Assembly (NCBI GenBank): GCA_030272585.1
Contig: BSYQ01000010.1
Location: 2,666,001-2,730,000, forward strand
Origin: Bryopsis sp. KO-2023
Lineage: Eukaryota; Chlorophyta; Ulvophyceae; Bryopsidales; Bryopsidaceae
DNA: 64,000 nt
Direction: 5' to 3'
A program made the translations under genes and the position numbers. The notes under the pieces were generated by a model. That model made no database searches. It saw only the letters and a list, made by a program, of their open reading frames with translations, and was not told the origin of the DNA. Of the stretch, positions 28,343 through 40,405 are shown one piece after another. The number at the start of each line of letters is the position of its first letter. Position 1 is the first letter of the stretch.

Positions 28343-29868
28343 TCAAGTGGGTGGCTTGCATGGATTCAAAACTCCAGCCTCCATACTCCACGAAGTGTCG
28401 ACCAAAGGATACAACTCTCGAAGATCATGCGAAACCACCAGCAAGGAGCACTCGCGTTTCAAGTTGGACAAAATCTGGACCATATCTGCCCGGGCCTGCA
28501 CAACAATTCACAAAAAGTTGCTTTTTCTAATATACATCCTTTGCCACGAACACACACAGCATGCATATCGCCCCGACGCCCCCCTTTTCGCTTCTGCGGT
28601 GGTTCATGAATTACTCGAAGTGCTACGGCATAAACTCTTCCTGATTTTTCTAATTGCCTCAACCTGTCGAAAGGGGGGGGTGTGAGGGCTAGGAGAACAG
28701 TTATTATCCACCAAGGATAATATAACAATGGATCAAAGAGTGATGCAACAACCTTACCTTCCAATCTAATCCTGCCAACGGCTCATCCAGCAGCAATATG
28801 GATGGTTGTCTCACCTGAATCCACAAAAACTGCAATTCAAATGCCTCCCAAAAAAAAAACCATCTCATCCGATTCATAAACAAACACTCCAAACGAAGCT
28901 TTACAAGCCTAACACCGGTAGAATCCTTCCAACAACTCTGCTCCTAGCAGTCCACCCGTTTTTTTTATAAACAAATTGCAAAAGCATGTTCAAGTGGTTA
29001 CAAACGACATTGAAAATCCTCACCAATTGGACAGCTAACGCCAACCTCCTCTTGAATCCATCGCTCAATTCATTGGTCGGCGTTTCCACGTCGAAACTGA
29101 CCAGTCCTATGGCAGACAATGCCCAATTCACCCTGGCCAGCATATCTTGCTGCCCCATGAATGTGTTGGGCCATCCGAACGTCAGTTCTGTCCGAATGTT
29201 ATGCCCCACGAAATGCCGCTCAGGAAACTGGAACACCATCCCCACATGCTTCAGACGTTCGCTAGCAGGGAGAGGTGGGGGAAATTCGCTCGACGAATCT
29301 GGAGGTCAACCGAAAAGAACGTCCGTTGTGCATTCTCAGTAATGGCTAAATTGAACATGCTAGGGTCATACTCCCCCCCCCCGTCTTTTTCATGCCATCT
29401 CTTTTTACTTTATTTCATCCTATTCTCACAGTTTTCCTTCTTTTTTTCCGCAGCAAATTCACCTTTGCTCAAGTTTTCTTCCGAAATCCAAACATTGCCT
29501 TCATTTGCTGCACTCAATCCTGCGATGACTTGCATGAGCGTCGTTTTCCCAGACCCGCTTCTCCCGAAAACCATCCCCATTTCGTTGGCCCCCAAGTACA
29601 TGTTCACATCCTTCAGCAGAGGCTCCTCGCACCCTGCAGGATGGTAGGTCACATCCTGCAGACACAGATTCGCCCCTTTTTTCGGCTGCTGCGATTGCTG
29701 CGCCCATTGACGGAAAACATCCATCAGAGCTCCAGCTGAACACTCCACTTTCCGCTTCCCAGTCCCAACAACTGGCCCAGCAACCGGCCCAGCAACCGGC
29801 CCAGCAACCGGCCCAGCTCTTCTCGCCACACCCGTCCCTCCAAGGCAAGGTCTCAAGCAGGTTGACAT
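28343..29868 (-). CDS. ABCI11/NAP14-like plastid ABC ATPase (ECF-type)
   Basis: Soluble ATP-binding subunit resembling land-plant chloroplast ABCI11 and bacterial ECF transporter ATPases. Exons complement 29463..29868, 29024..29298, 28758..28814, 28343..28495; 296 aa; all phases agree. Walker A is GRSGSGKTT, the Q-loop region is GMVFQFPERHFVG, the signature is replaced by ELSDGFKRRLALAVQL (as in plants, where GY/GF-KRR is typical), Walker B is ILLLDEPLAGLDWK, and the switch His is in LLVVSHDLREL. The N-terminal ~45 residues are Arg/Gly/Ala-rich with an AGPV repeat and fit a transit peptide. Its partners (ABCI10/ABCI12 type) are not in the window. Proposed roles in plants include plastid metal homeostasis; substrate is unknown from sequence. 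Confidence 0.92.
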
Positions 29869-29958
29869 GGCTTCTGGGTCAAAAAGGTGTGTTTTTTTTT
29901 GGGGGGGGGGGGCGGGAGGGAGGGAGGGAGTTCTGTGGGGTTGAGATTTTTAGTAAAC

Positions 29959-30527
29959 TCAGAGGTGGCGGTGTCGTGCTTTGTTGAAATCTGTGGCCTC
30001 GATGTCTGAACTGTCCTCGTCGCTGACGGGAGGTCTTTCCACCCGAACTCCTTTTTTCACAGCTTCCAGAGCCTGTCACAGTATTTTTTCTGGGGAGTTA
30101 GAACTCAAGACAGCTAAAAGTGAACACAGTGGGGAGGAGTATCCCTTACAACCCCCCTCCCCCCCCAAAACAAATAATATAAATAAATAAAAATGATGCA
30201 TGTCTGGTATTAGTCATAGAACAGGCCTCACACATGTGGCAGTGTGACCCCACAGATTTTACCATCAACGCAGCGCTGGGACGAACTTTTTTTCACCTGA
30301 GTGACCGTTTCGATAGTTTTATCGTCCGTCTCCTGGGTTTGCTGGTAGTACTTAAGGTTCGCCTCCGCGATGCCCTTCCTCTTTTGCTCAGGGTCTTCGG
30401 CCTTTTTTTGTTTCTTCTTCTTTCTGCGCTTCGCCTGACTTTTCTTTTGAACTCCGGCGTCCTTCAGGCCAGGATCTTTTTTCTTCAGAAAAGCAAGCAG
30501 TTGCTGCCTCGCGATCTTTGTCGACAT
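29959..30527 (-). CDS. Small lysine-rich protein, unknown
   Basis: Two exons, complement 30297..30527 and 29959..30072, phase 0, 114 aa. It starts MSTKIARQQLLAFLKKKDPG, followed by a dense basic stretch (KRRKKKKQKK) that resembles a nuclear/nucleolar localisation signal. A middle part predicted helical (NLKYYQQTQETDD) and an acidic patch (SDEDSSD) precede the end. A distant resemblance in layout to small ribosome-biogenesis proteins can be argued, but I do not recognise the family. It is divergent from atpC, with about 510 bp between the start codons. Confidence 0.7.
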
Positions 30528-31039
30528 ACCCCCCTCGCTCGATCGAACCAGCACACAACCAGAGGAAAAAAAACCAAAAAAGACACGCGGGCAAATCCGT
30601 ACAATGTGGAACCAAATTCTGAGCGATCGTACAGCGCTGCTATGTCGTACGTATCGCTCACGTCGCGCGTTCACGCCTCACCGAGGGCGTTTTTCGTTTT
30701 CTGCTCGACTTGGGACTCCGACCGGCACAGGGGAGAAAGACAAGGGAACATGTTCCCTTTCTCTTCCCCCTCCCTGTTGATTTTTCCTTTCGAAAAAACA
30801 AAAGACGCAACCGAAATCCTGAGAGGGAGGGCGACGTCTGCGGGAAAAAGAGTGCATCTGCTGAACTCAGATGTCACGTGTCAGGCCTGTGCCAACATCG
30901 CACAATTTTTTACGCTTCTATCGTTTTAATTGAGTTCTTTCTTCCAGCTTGCGCGCTTGTCTCCGCCTTGTTCGTAAATCCTCGTTGCCTCAGTTTTTCC
31001 CCCTCTCCACTCCCAGTTGCACTCACCGACTGCAAAACA
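30528..31039. promoter_or_regulatory. Shared divergent promoter region of the lysine-rich protein gene and atpC
   Basis: Both genes start outward from this 512-bp stretch. A TTCTTTCTTCCAG acceptor-like site at 30935-30947, upstream of the atpC start, suggests a 5' UTR intron. It is GC-richer than the surroundings, with TACGTA/CGATCG words; no TATA box is evident. Confidence 0.5.
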
Positions 31040-32975
31040 ATGGCTTTCTCCGCGAAGAGCGCGTCCTCCTTCTTGGGGGAGACCCAAGTGAAGTCCGCCA
31101 GGATCAGCGGCGCTGGAAGGAAGACCTTCAAGGTCAGCTCATTTCCAACGCCGGGGTCGCGTTTAGGCATTTCTCGTGCAGCGCAAGGGGGGGGGGGAGT
31201 GTCCGCGTGGTGTCACGTGAGGGTGTCGTGATTGCGGACTCGTCTTTCGCGGAAGGATTTCGTGTTTCTCTCTGTCGTGTTTTAGGACATGGACGCGTGG
31301 GTGGTGTATTTTCACGTTTTGGGGGCTTGGTTGAAATCCGTTTGTTTCGTGGTCAGGTCAGTGCTGGTTTGAAGGAGACCCGTGACCGCATCGCCACCGT
31401 GAAAAACACCCAAAAGATCACGGACGCTATGAAGCTCGTGGCGGCAGCTAAGGTCCGTCGTGCCCAGGAGGCCGTCGTCAATGGCAGGCCTTTCTCCGAG
31501 AACCTCGTCAAGGTAACGCACCCGAGCCTCCGGCATGCTCGCTTTTCCTTGAGAAGTGAAACGAAGCTGTGGAACGGGAATTAACAATCGGCGTAGGGCT
31601 GTATTTCTGACGAGAAGAAACACCGTTTGCCAGGTTCTGTACGGAGTGAACCAGCGTCTGTCGATGGAGGACGTCGACTCCCCCCTCACTGCCGTCAGGC
31701 CCGTCGAGAACGTTAGCATCGTGTGCTTGACTGGAGACCGTGGTCTGTGCGGTGGATACAACAACTACGTCATCAAGAAGGTGGGGTGCAACCCACCGAA
31801 AGCAATCTTTGCTGGGCTCTTTTTTGCTCTTTTCAATCTTTTTTGAAAGAAGGATAAAAATCAACAAAGCTGATCATGAGAAGGAGCTTTGGGAGAGCAG
31901 ATGTCTGATTTGGGAATTGATCCAATAATGTCAGGTCGAGAAGAGGGTTGCTGAGCTGACTGAGATGGGCATCAAAGCGTCTCTGGTGTGCGTCGGGACG
32001 AAGGGAAACGTTTACTTCAAGAGGAGGCCAGAATACACGATCGCCAGTACGTCTCTCGAGGAGGAAAAGGAAAAACCCCAACTGAAAAAGATACAACACC
32101 CTGCCTCTATTCCCTCCATAACCTCGTCGATCCGAGAACGATCGCCCCGGTCTGCTTTCCGGCTCGTTGCTTGATGGGGTGTTTATACATACATATATAT
32201 GCATTTCCATGCAGAGAGCTTCATGTTGGGTAACAAGCCTACCACCAAGGAGGCTCAGGCCATCGCCGACGAAATCTTCTCCGAGTTCGTGGCTGGAGAT
32301 GTGGACAAGGTCGAGCTCATCTACACCCGTTTCGTGTCCCTCATCACCTCCACCCCCACCATCCAGACCGTTCTGCCCTTGACCCCCATGGGCGAAATCT
32401 GCGATGTCGACGGAAACTGTGTCGATGCTGCCGAGGATGAGGTCTTCAGATTGACCACCGTCGATGGAGAACTCAAGGTACGGACAAAAACTTGAATACC
32501 CTATCTATCTATTTCCGTTCTGGTTAAATCGAACCTGTTTCTGTTGGTTTCTGCTGAATAAATAGAAGGATATCTGGAAGGGGTTGCTGTGCTCCACACG
32601 TTAGCTAGGTAGCATCACATGTTCTCGTCCTGTATGCACAAGGATTCATGTTTTTTTCGTGGTGGATTTTTGGGTTAGGTTGAGACCTCCAAGTTGACCA
32701 CCGACACTTCCGAGGCCCTCGAGCCTTCCCTGATCTTTGAGCAAGAGCCCAGCCAGATCTTGGATGCGCTTTTGCCTCTGTACATGAACGCCGCTCTCTT
32801 GCGTGCCCTCCAAGAGGCTCTGGCCTCCGAACTCGCAGCCAGAATGAACGCCATGAGCAGTGCCTCCGACAACGCCGCAGAGCTGAAACGCGTTCTCAGC
32901 ATCAAGTACAACAAGGCCCGCCAAGCCCAGATTACCAAGGAAATCTTGGAAATCGTCAGTGGTGCCAATGCTTAA
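31040..32975 (+). CDS. atpC: Chloroplast F1F0 ATP synthase gamma subunit
   Basis: Central rotor shaft of CF1 on the thylakoid. Exons 31040..31132, 31357..31512, 31634..31780, 31935..32046, 32215..32477, 32679..32975; 355 aa; all in phase. Exon 1 encodes a Ser/Ala/Lys transit peptide. The mature part has [49 protein letters not shown], and the C-terminal [12 protein letters not shown] and [10 protein letters not shown] helices. The redox-regulatory insert [17 protein letters not shown] carries the two Cys (C-x5-C) known in green plants and green algae for thioredoxin control, so light/dark redox regulation is likely. The gene is nuclear, consistent with the introns and presequence. Confidence 0.97.
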
Positions 32976-33817
32976 GTTGTTGTGAGAAAGGGCTTCTAGC
33001 TCCTGAGGGTCTAACCAGCGATTCGTTTCTTCCTCGAGAAAGCACAGAGGGGAAAAAAAAATCTTGCGTTTATTATTTTTTTCCTTCCTGGAAACTGCGG
33101 AAATTGGTGGATGGTGGGGTGTGCGCTGTTGTTTTTTTTTCTTTGGAATATCTCATTTTGGGGTTTTCTTTTGTGGAAGGCTGGATTGGGGTGTGACCTC
33201 AGTTCTTTTGGTCGGGTGTGGATTTTTGTGTGAAGCGGGATTTCGTTGGAATTCTTGATGGTATTTTTTTTTTTTTCAATTTGTGAGGGAGAAGAAAAAA
33301 AAGAAAAAAGAGATATTCTGGCCTGAGTATTTAGGGAAGTCTGAGAAGAGAAGCAAAAAAAAATGGTTTGACGAGGAAACGAAAAGAGAAAGGGACAAGC
33401 CATGGCCATGTTTTGTTTCTTTCTCTTTATTTTGATTATGAGGATCCTTTACTGAGAAGACTATGCAGAAATGGGGGGGTGTAAACACGGGTGACAGAAA
33501 GTAAAAAATGAGGGATGCTTTCGATCTTGACTTGCGATGTTTGTCTGTTTGTGTTCCCTGCATATTGTTGGATGGATTTATGAATTTTTGGAAGAAGTTG
33601 GAATGATACCTGGAGTATGCTTACCATCTATTGTCACTTAGATAGTAATACCAGATGTCGCTTGTCTTCTGTGGGGTGGTCAGCAAAAGTTCTATTGCGA
33701 CAAGAACACCCACCCTCTGATGAAGTGAAGTGCTGGTCCGTTTTTAGTTCTGCCGAAAAGCTGGAAAGAGCAGGGAACTCGTCAAATTCAACCCCTCCCA
33801 GAAAATCGAGGACCCCG

Positions 33818-34173
33818 AGGTAACCTGCGCGTGGTATCATGATACCCGTGATACCCACGATACCCATGATACCCAGTCCGTCGGGGTGTGGGTCGTACAA
33901 ATCACGTGACCATTTCGAATTTCGGATGATCATCGCGCCGGTCGCGCCGGTCTACTCCGCGGTCGCATGGCGCGCGCCGGTCTACCCCGCTCGCGGCGCG
34001 CCGGTCGCGCAACCCTAAACCCTAAACCCTAAAACCCTAAACCCATCCTAAACATTTTGTTTTCGAAATGGTCACGTGATTTGTACTACCCACACCCCTG
34101 ACTGACTGGGACGACTGGGTATCATGGGTATCGTGGGTATCACGGGTATCATGATACCATGCGCAGGTTACCT
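33818..34173. mobile_element. Inverted-repeat (foldback) element with GC-rich, telomere-like core
   Basis: The left arm 33818-33919 starts AGGTAACCTGCGC; the right arm 34063-34173 is its reverse complement with few mismatches and about 15 extra bases near 34100-34115. Each arm has four copies of a 9-nt GATACCC-type word and ends in CACGTGACCATTTCGAA. The core (33920-34062) is very GC-rich, with repeated GCGCCGGTCTAC, then CCCTAAA repeats. There is no coding capacity and I found no clear target-site duplication. It is either a non-autonomous foldback element or the scar of a chromosome-end event. Confidence 0.8.
34011..34043. repeat. Interstitial CCCTAAA telomere-like repeats
   Basis: Four and a half CCCTAAA units, one with an extra A, match plant/green-algal type telomere sequence (TTTAGGG on the other strand). 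They sit in the core of the inverted-repeat element. Confidence 0.9.
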
Positions 34174-37100
34174 TGGAGCCGTGGAAAATAGACGTTAGGA
34201 AAAAGCTACTGAGTCACTGTCAGGACCATCACCCCTTTCTTAATCTTTTTTAAATTATTATTCCATGGTCATAGGGTCCAAACACAAGGTGGGACCCTAT
34301 GTACGAACCAAGCTGGTGACTTGATAGAAGGGGGAGGATTCCACAAATGAAAGAAATATTCCTGTTAAAAGAATGGATGTTGGCTCGTCCAGGGCAGATA
34401 AGTATATGTTCGCCTTCACGCAAACAGACAAATTAAAATTAATTGGAGCCCAGAGACTAATTTGCTTTTCCATGGCGAACTGCTCTGCAGAACCCCACAG
34501 GTTTGGTGAAATTTTGAAACTTAAAACTCTTTCTTGTGTATTTCAATCACAGATCGTTTCAATGCTTCTCTTTTTACACAGGTCGGCTTTCCCCCTTCCA
34601 CTTCTCCCCGTCTCTTTAGAGCTGCCACCCCAAATCGATCAAATCCACCCAATGCAAAGCTGTTTCGAATTCAGAAAATGATATGTGTAAAAACAAATAA
34701 AAAGCCCACCCCACTTTTGCACTATCATCATACTAAATATTATCTGTGAACTCAGATTCCCAAAACCATACATTCAGATAATATGAATGCCATCCGATAA
34801 TAATTCAACTCTCAACAGAAGAAGAAACAAAGGTCCCAAAAGCACTCAAAATGGACTGCATTGTTTTATCACTTTTTTTTTTCTTTTTTTCTCTTTTCAT
34901 AAAACAAAAAAAGCAGTGGAAATAGGGAAAAAAAGAGACAAAATACTAAAAGCCAGCCGAAGAGGAGGTACGTGCAACATATATATTACATACAAGGTAT
35001 TTCTCAAAAACGAACTGAAAGAAAATAGAACATTTTGGGTATTAACATTCTATCTTTGCTTCCTGCTTTGGCTGGCAGTAAAACTTTCAACGGAGCCCGA
35101 CTATAAATACCATTATCGATCGATCGATCGATTTCACTGAATCCCAGACATAGAATTATATTCCACGGCAGTGGGTGGTTTATGAGCACTGCCAGAACTC
35201 CCCAAACTCCTATATATATAAACGTGTACATATATTTGTGTGTGTGTAAATATACAGAAACAACTCAAACCTCCTTCCATCTGCACAAAGACGGGGGTAA
35301 AAAAACACTCCGGAGTTTCTGAAACAAAAGCTACAAACAATCCAAAATTCTGGTCAGAAAGTATCCCCATTTTAATACCTTATATATTAGCTTTGTTTTT
35401 TTGGTCCTGTTTTCTTTTTCTTTTTTTAAGATGTAAAAAAAAAAAACATCAAAGTCATCACGCAGTTGGAATCACCCACAATATCTCAGTATCGTTCAAA
35501 TTAAAAAGAAAAAGAAAAAAGAAGAAGAAAAAACCTCCCCTCCCCAAAAGAAAATAAAAATAAGAAAATAAAAAAAACACACAAGACGATGATGATGACA
35601 AAACCATAACATGCCAGAAAGATCCACCTGAAAATTTTTCATATTCACCTCAAACTGTCCCATTTTCAGTTTTTTCTTTCTTGATTTTCTTTTCCACTCT
35701 TTTTTTTGTTTTTTTTGTGAAACTTTTCCAATAACTGTTTCGTTTTTTGAATTTTTTGAGTTTTTTGAATTTTTGAATTTTTTTTTCTAATTGCAACCCT
35801 CAAAACACATAGCATCTTTTTTTTATCTCTCCAATTTTTTTGTGATTTTTTCAACCCCCTCTCTTCATTAAAATTAGAACAACTAAAATCATCAACCCCT
35901 CAGAGCACCTCATTTCGGTACCTGTCTGCTTGAGAAAGTTTCAAATTGTTCGTTCAAAAAAATCCAATCGAAAGTGCCTTCCGTTGGTGGAGCGAAAAAT
36001 AAACTCCCTTACCAAACGGCATCCAGAATTATTTCCCACAACCGTTTTTCATTTCGCTGTTTTCAAATCCATCCGATGGACTCTAGCTCTCAAAACCGTT
36101 TCTTTCTTTCTTTCTTTTTTTTTATTTTTTCAATAATGGCAAGTATTTCTTTCCAAGGAAAAAACAAAGGATACATTTGTCTCCATTTATCAGAAAACCC
36201 AAACGTTTTTATCGTTATCCAAACCTAACATCAACCCCTCCCACCTTTTCATCCAAAGTACTTCTCTTTAGAACAGCAGAATGGAAGGAAAATTTAGATG
36301 CACATTTCCCCTTTTTTTGGTATTTTGCCCACGCTCTGCCCACCAAAAAGTATTTCCCCCACATTCTTTACCAGAAAGCATTTATAGTCATAACAGCAAA
36401 TACCAGTGGACTTCATTCTCACATACCCAACACTGACAGCATTTTCCCTGAGACATTTTGGCGGTGCTCCCAAGAATTTTCCTCTTTTTTTTTTTCTTTT
36501 CAAGAACCCCCCCCCAAAACAATCAAACAACGATAAAGTCTGGAAGCATCCTTCCACCCTGTCCCAAATGGCATGGCGAAAAAGTTTATATTTTTTTGTA
36601 TATATATGCTATGCTTTTGGTGTTCCACTTTCATCCCTGATGATATCAAAGAGTCTATACATACCCCCCACTGAAAATATTTCATGCATACATTTTTCCT
36701 TCCATAATTTCCTTCCATAATTTAAGAAACCAATTTCTAACCAACACATTCATAACACACTCCACATCAAATCGTTGATGCTTTTTTTAAAAGTTTTTTT
36801 CCCTTCTCCCGCTGTAACATCAGTTATGTTTTCCAAAGCATTTTATATTTAATTCTTCAAAAAGAAAAAAAAAACAAAAAAAACAGTAGATTCTTTCTTT
36901 TTCCAAGCATTCAAGATATATAATTCTTTAAAAAGAAAAACAGACGAGGTCCAAATTCGTTTACCTTTAATTTTTTTTTCCTTCTTTTTTTTTTTTTTTT
37001 TTGGTGGGCTAAAACTAAAACAACGCACCGTTGGGTGGTGCACACAAGAAATAATTTTGTTTTTGGCTAAATTTCTGGGTGTTTTTTTTCCGGCAGATAT

Positions 37101-37440
37101 GATTCCAGGGTGAACCTCTCAGGCATGCATGACATACATGCACACATAAACACGACATAGGGATTCCATTCGATTTGCTACCCTCCCCCCCCCCCCTTAT
37201 CCCTTTTTTCCCACAGTTTCAAATTCTGCAAGGATTTTTCTTTTCTTTTTCAAAAATATCCACGATTGGAGGTCATTGTGACCGAAATCCAATTCTTCAG
37301 GATATTCCCAGTCGCGGATATTTTCTTTTGGTATGTTCTGTTTGATGCATATCAAGGGTTGTTCGCAAAAAGTTTTTTTTTTTTTCCCGCTCGTTTCGCG
37401 ATCGTGATCTACAAAACTAAAAAAAAACACAACTTTTTTA

Positions 37441-39771
37441 CTAAGCGAGCGTGTCTCCTTTCCGAACTTCGCTTTCCAAGGGCACGAAGTCGAGCGTTTT
37501 CGTGCCATGTCTGTAAGCGTTGGTGGTGCAACCACCAGTGGCGGCGGCGGTCGCGGCGGCGACAGCCGCCGCGATTCGCTCCTCCTCCTTCACCCTTCAA
37601 TATCCAGAAAAAAAAACCAAAAACACTTGGAAGGCAGAAAAAAACCCCCAAAAACACTTGGAAGGCGATTCTACCCTAAAAGAAACACCCCACCACCAGT
37701 AGCTGTGGAAGCCTCCAATTGATGTTTGATTCAGAATGCCGAATTACCTTTTCTGTCCCCGTTGCGCCCTCGACTCCACCGCGAAAATGAGGGAGGCGTG
37801 CGCATCGCCCTGGGCGATCTCATCGGAGGAATACTCCTGGAGGTAGTAATCTTCTTCCGAAAACCCCTCGTTGGGCGCGGAGAGGATGCCCCCCCATTGG
37901 GGAAAATGCAGGAGCAAAATGGGTTGCGACATCACCAAGACGGTCAACCCCATCAAAACGAACGCCGTGTCTGTCTCAAATCTGGGGGGGAGAAAGCGCC
38001 AAGCGTGATCACAGGAGCGGTGGCAAGGAAAAAGAGCTGGGAAAAAGTGAAACAGAAGGCAGGGATATATATACATATAGAAGCATCATATTTTATTCGA
38101 CACCACGAATTCAACATGTGCTGTCGGTGCTGAGGTCCATCCATCGATGATATGGTATATCGGTATGATATCATACCTCTCCGATCGAAAGAAAAGGGCA
38201 TGCAAAATTGCGGAGCCGATGCTCCCTCCTGCACCAACGAACCCAATCACGACGCCCAGCGCTCTCTTCGACACGAACGGCACGATTCCAAAGCACGCCC
38301 CTTCAGCCGCTTGAACAAAGAAACTGAAAACTCCTAGCAACGCCACGGACGCAGCCAGGCTCCCGGAGGCCAGCCCCACGAAGATCGCCAACACACCCAC
38401 CAGGGTCTGCGCCACCCAAAACGTGATCAGGCGTCCCCTCATTCCGAACGCCCGCGCAATCTTATCCGAAACCAGCCCCCCCACCGTTCTGGAAAACACG
38501 TTCAAAAGGCCGAAAACGGATGCCAAAACTCCGGCGTTGTGCAAGTTGAGGTTGAAGTTGTCGAAGAAATAGGAAACCAGGATGTTTTCGATCAGGAGCT
38601 CGACGCCGAAGGAGTAACCGTACAGCCACGCGAGCAACCACATCCTGTGATTCGAGGTCGCCGTCCACACCGCTTTCAGCACTTGAGGTTTCATGATTTC
38701 CCCGCGCTTGCGCATTTCACAAAAGGAGCCATCTGGCATGTCTTGGGCGGCCGCCAGAATCAGGCCTCCACTGATTATGTGCAGAAAGCCGGGCACCCAC
38801 ATCGCGTATCGCCACGCCACGAAAGCTTCAACGCGTCCCCCAATACCTTCGAAAATGAAAGGCATGAGAAGCAAAGACGTCCCGGCGCCGGTGTTTCCCC
38901 AGCCCGCCCCCGTTGCGTTGGCATTGCCGACGATTTTGACGTTGAACATAACTGAAGACCAGAACTGACACGCGACGAACGTCGCCAAGGAAAATCCAAT
39001 CAAAAACCTGAACAGTCGCAACGCAAAACTGAAGTGTTTTGACCTTTGATCATCCACGACCAGACCCATCCTTTCTCAAAACCAACAACAGGGTTCTAGG
39101 GCTCTGGAATCAGCAGTTTTTGGAGGAGATTTCGAAAAGAGAGGCGGCTGGCATTTACCTGCAAGCAATGAATCCCGACGCGGTGTTCACTAGACTCGAC
39201 GCGAAAACGGCTGGTGCGGTGAGGAGCATGATTCCTCCGCTCGCGAACTTCGGCCCGATCATATCGCACAGCGCACCCGTCCCAATTCTTGCGGAGATCA
39301 CGCCAGAAACGGATGCGATTGCGGCGCTCCCCAGATCTGTGCTGGTCAAATCCAAATCCTGACGAATCACGGGCAGCAGCGCCGCCGGAGCGAACGTGGA
39401 AAAGAAGGAAATGAACACCGAGATCCAGGACAAGTGGAAGCACAGCATGTGAATTCCGCGGATGCTCCACAGCGGAAACGACAGGGCCTTGTGCTCGCTG
39501 TCGACCGGGAGTGCGAAGTCATCCTTCGTTCTGGAAAAACCTGAATCACATGCGGCCGATCGATCGTGATTGAATTCACCCCCAAGCTCACCGCCTGCCT
39601 CTCCAATTCAATCGCTTTTTTTTTCTCTTTGCCCGATTTCTCCTCTCAAAGAAGCAAAAAGACAAAGGAGTGGAGGTCGAGCGCTCCGCCCGCTCCGCCT
39701 TGCTGAAACGCAGCGCGAAAGAGTGCGGAAGGGGGTTGTAACCTCAATTGAGGGTTGATCTTACCGGGCAT
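37441..39771 (-). CDS. High-affinity nitrate/nitrite transporter, NRT2 family
   Basis: Major-facilitator transporter (NNP family) of the plasma membrane. Exons complement 39765..39771, 39159..39540, 38177..39007, 37748..37981, 37441..37594; 535 aa; all junctions in phase. The first coding exon is only 7 nt (ATG CCC G). The NRT2 hallmark FALPVDSEHKA follows at residues 9-19. Nitrate signatures are GAGWGNTGAGTS and GFVGAGGSIGSA, and the MFS loop motif is RTVGGLVSDKIARAFGMRGR. The cytosolic tail has HFPQWGGILSAP and ends in an Ala-rich segment before LDFVPLESEV. There is no long insert between helices 6 and 7, unlike the fungal members. NAR2/NRT3 partner genes are not present here. Confidence 0.95.
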
Positions 39772-40405
39772 TGTGAGGTCAAGTCCACCCTCTCTTGGAG
39801 GCGGCTCCCAGGCCCAACTCGCGGACACAGGATCGCGCAGAAGAAATCGCTGCTGAGACAAACCCCCGTGCAATGGACGCTCTGTCGCTTTTTACGTCTG
39901 GAAAGGGCGTTCCGCTGAGGTACACGGTCCTGTCAGATTCAGCGACGCACTTCACTCGCGCCAATAGCATGCTTCCTTTTCAAACCTGATTTCCTTCTTG
40001 TGGCCGAGGATGGGTATCAAATATATTGTTGGACTTTGGATGTGTGGCGTTACGACAACGCATGAAAAAGGACAGCCAAGGAGCGGTTTTCCCAACAGTG
40101 GGAATTGATTTTTGATCGTGCTGGAAAAGATTGCACTCTCAACAGAGGAGTGATTGTGGCCTATCGCTAACGAATGCCAGGGGTTCAGGAAGGAAAAGGG
40201 GGCCAAATTTTTAACAGGAGGAAAATGGAAAACCAGTTTTGCACCAAGAATTTAAAAATTGTTGAGCTAGCACTCCCGCAAAATCAAAAAGCGATTCACA
40301 GTAGAATTGATGTGTTTAAGAAAAACAAGAACAATTTCGGAAAGCTTTCCCAATAATCTCCTCATCCCCAATCCCCCCCCCATAATATAAAGGACATGAA
40401 CAGCA
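39772..40405. other. Intergenic region upstream of NRT2
   Basis: About 630 bp between two minus-strand genes: NRT2 5' UTR/promoter next to 39772 and the 3' flank of the neighbour near 40400. A GC-richer part (39780-39960) precedes AT-rich DNA. No convincing nitrate-response element could be identified by eye. Confidence 0.5.

Larger units (their letters stand above)
32976..37440. other. Long intergenic region between atpC and the nitrate transporter
   Basis: About 4.5 kb. The first 600 bp are T-rich atpC 3' flank. 33818-34173 is an inverted-repeat element. From 34.2 to 37.4 kb the plus strand is A/C/T-rich with many homopolymers, (ATCG)n at about 35115-35132 and no motif-bearing frame. This is partly the 3' flank of the minus-strand NRT2 gene. 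No gene can be supported. Confidence 0.55.
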
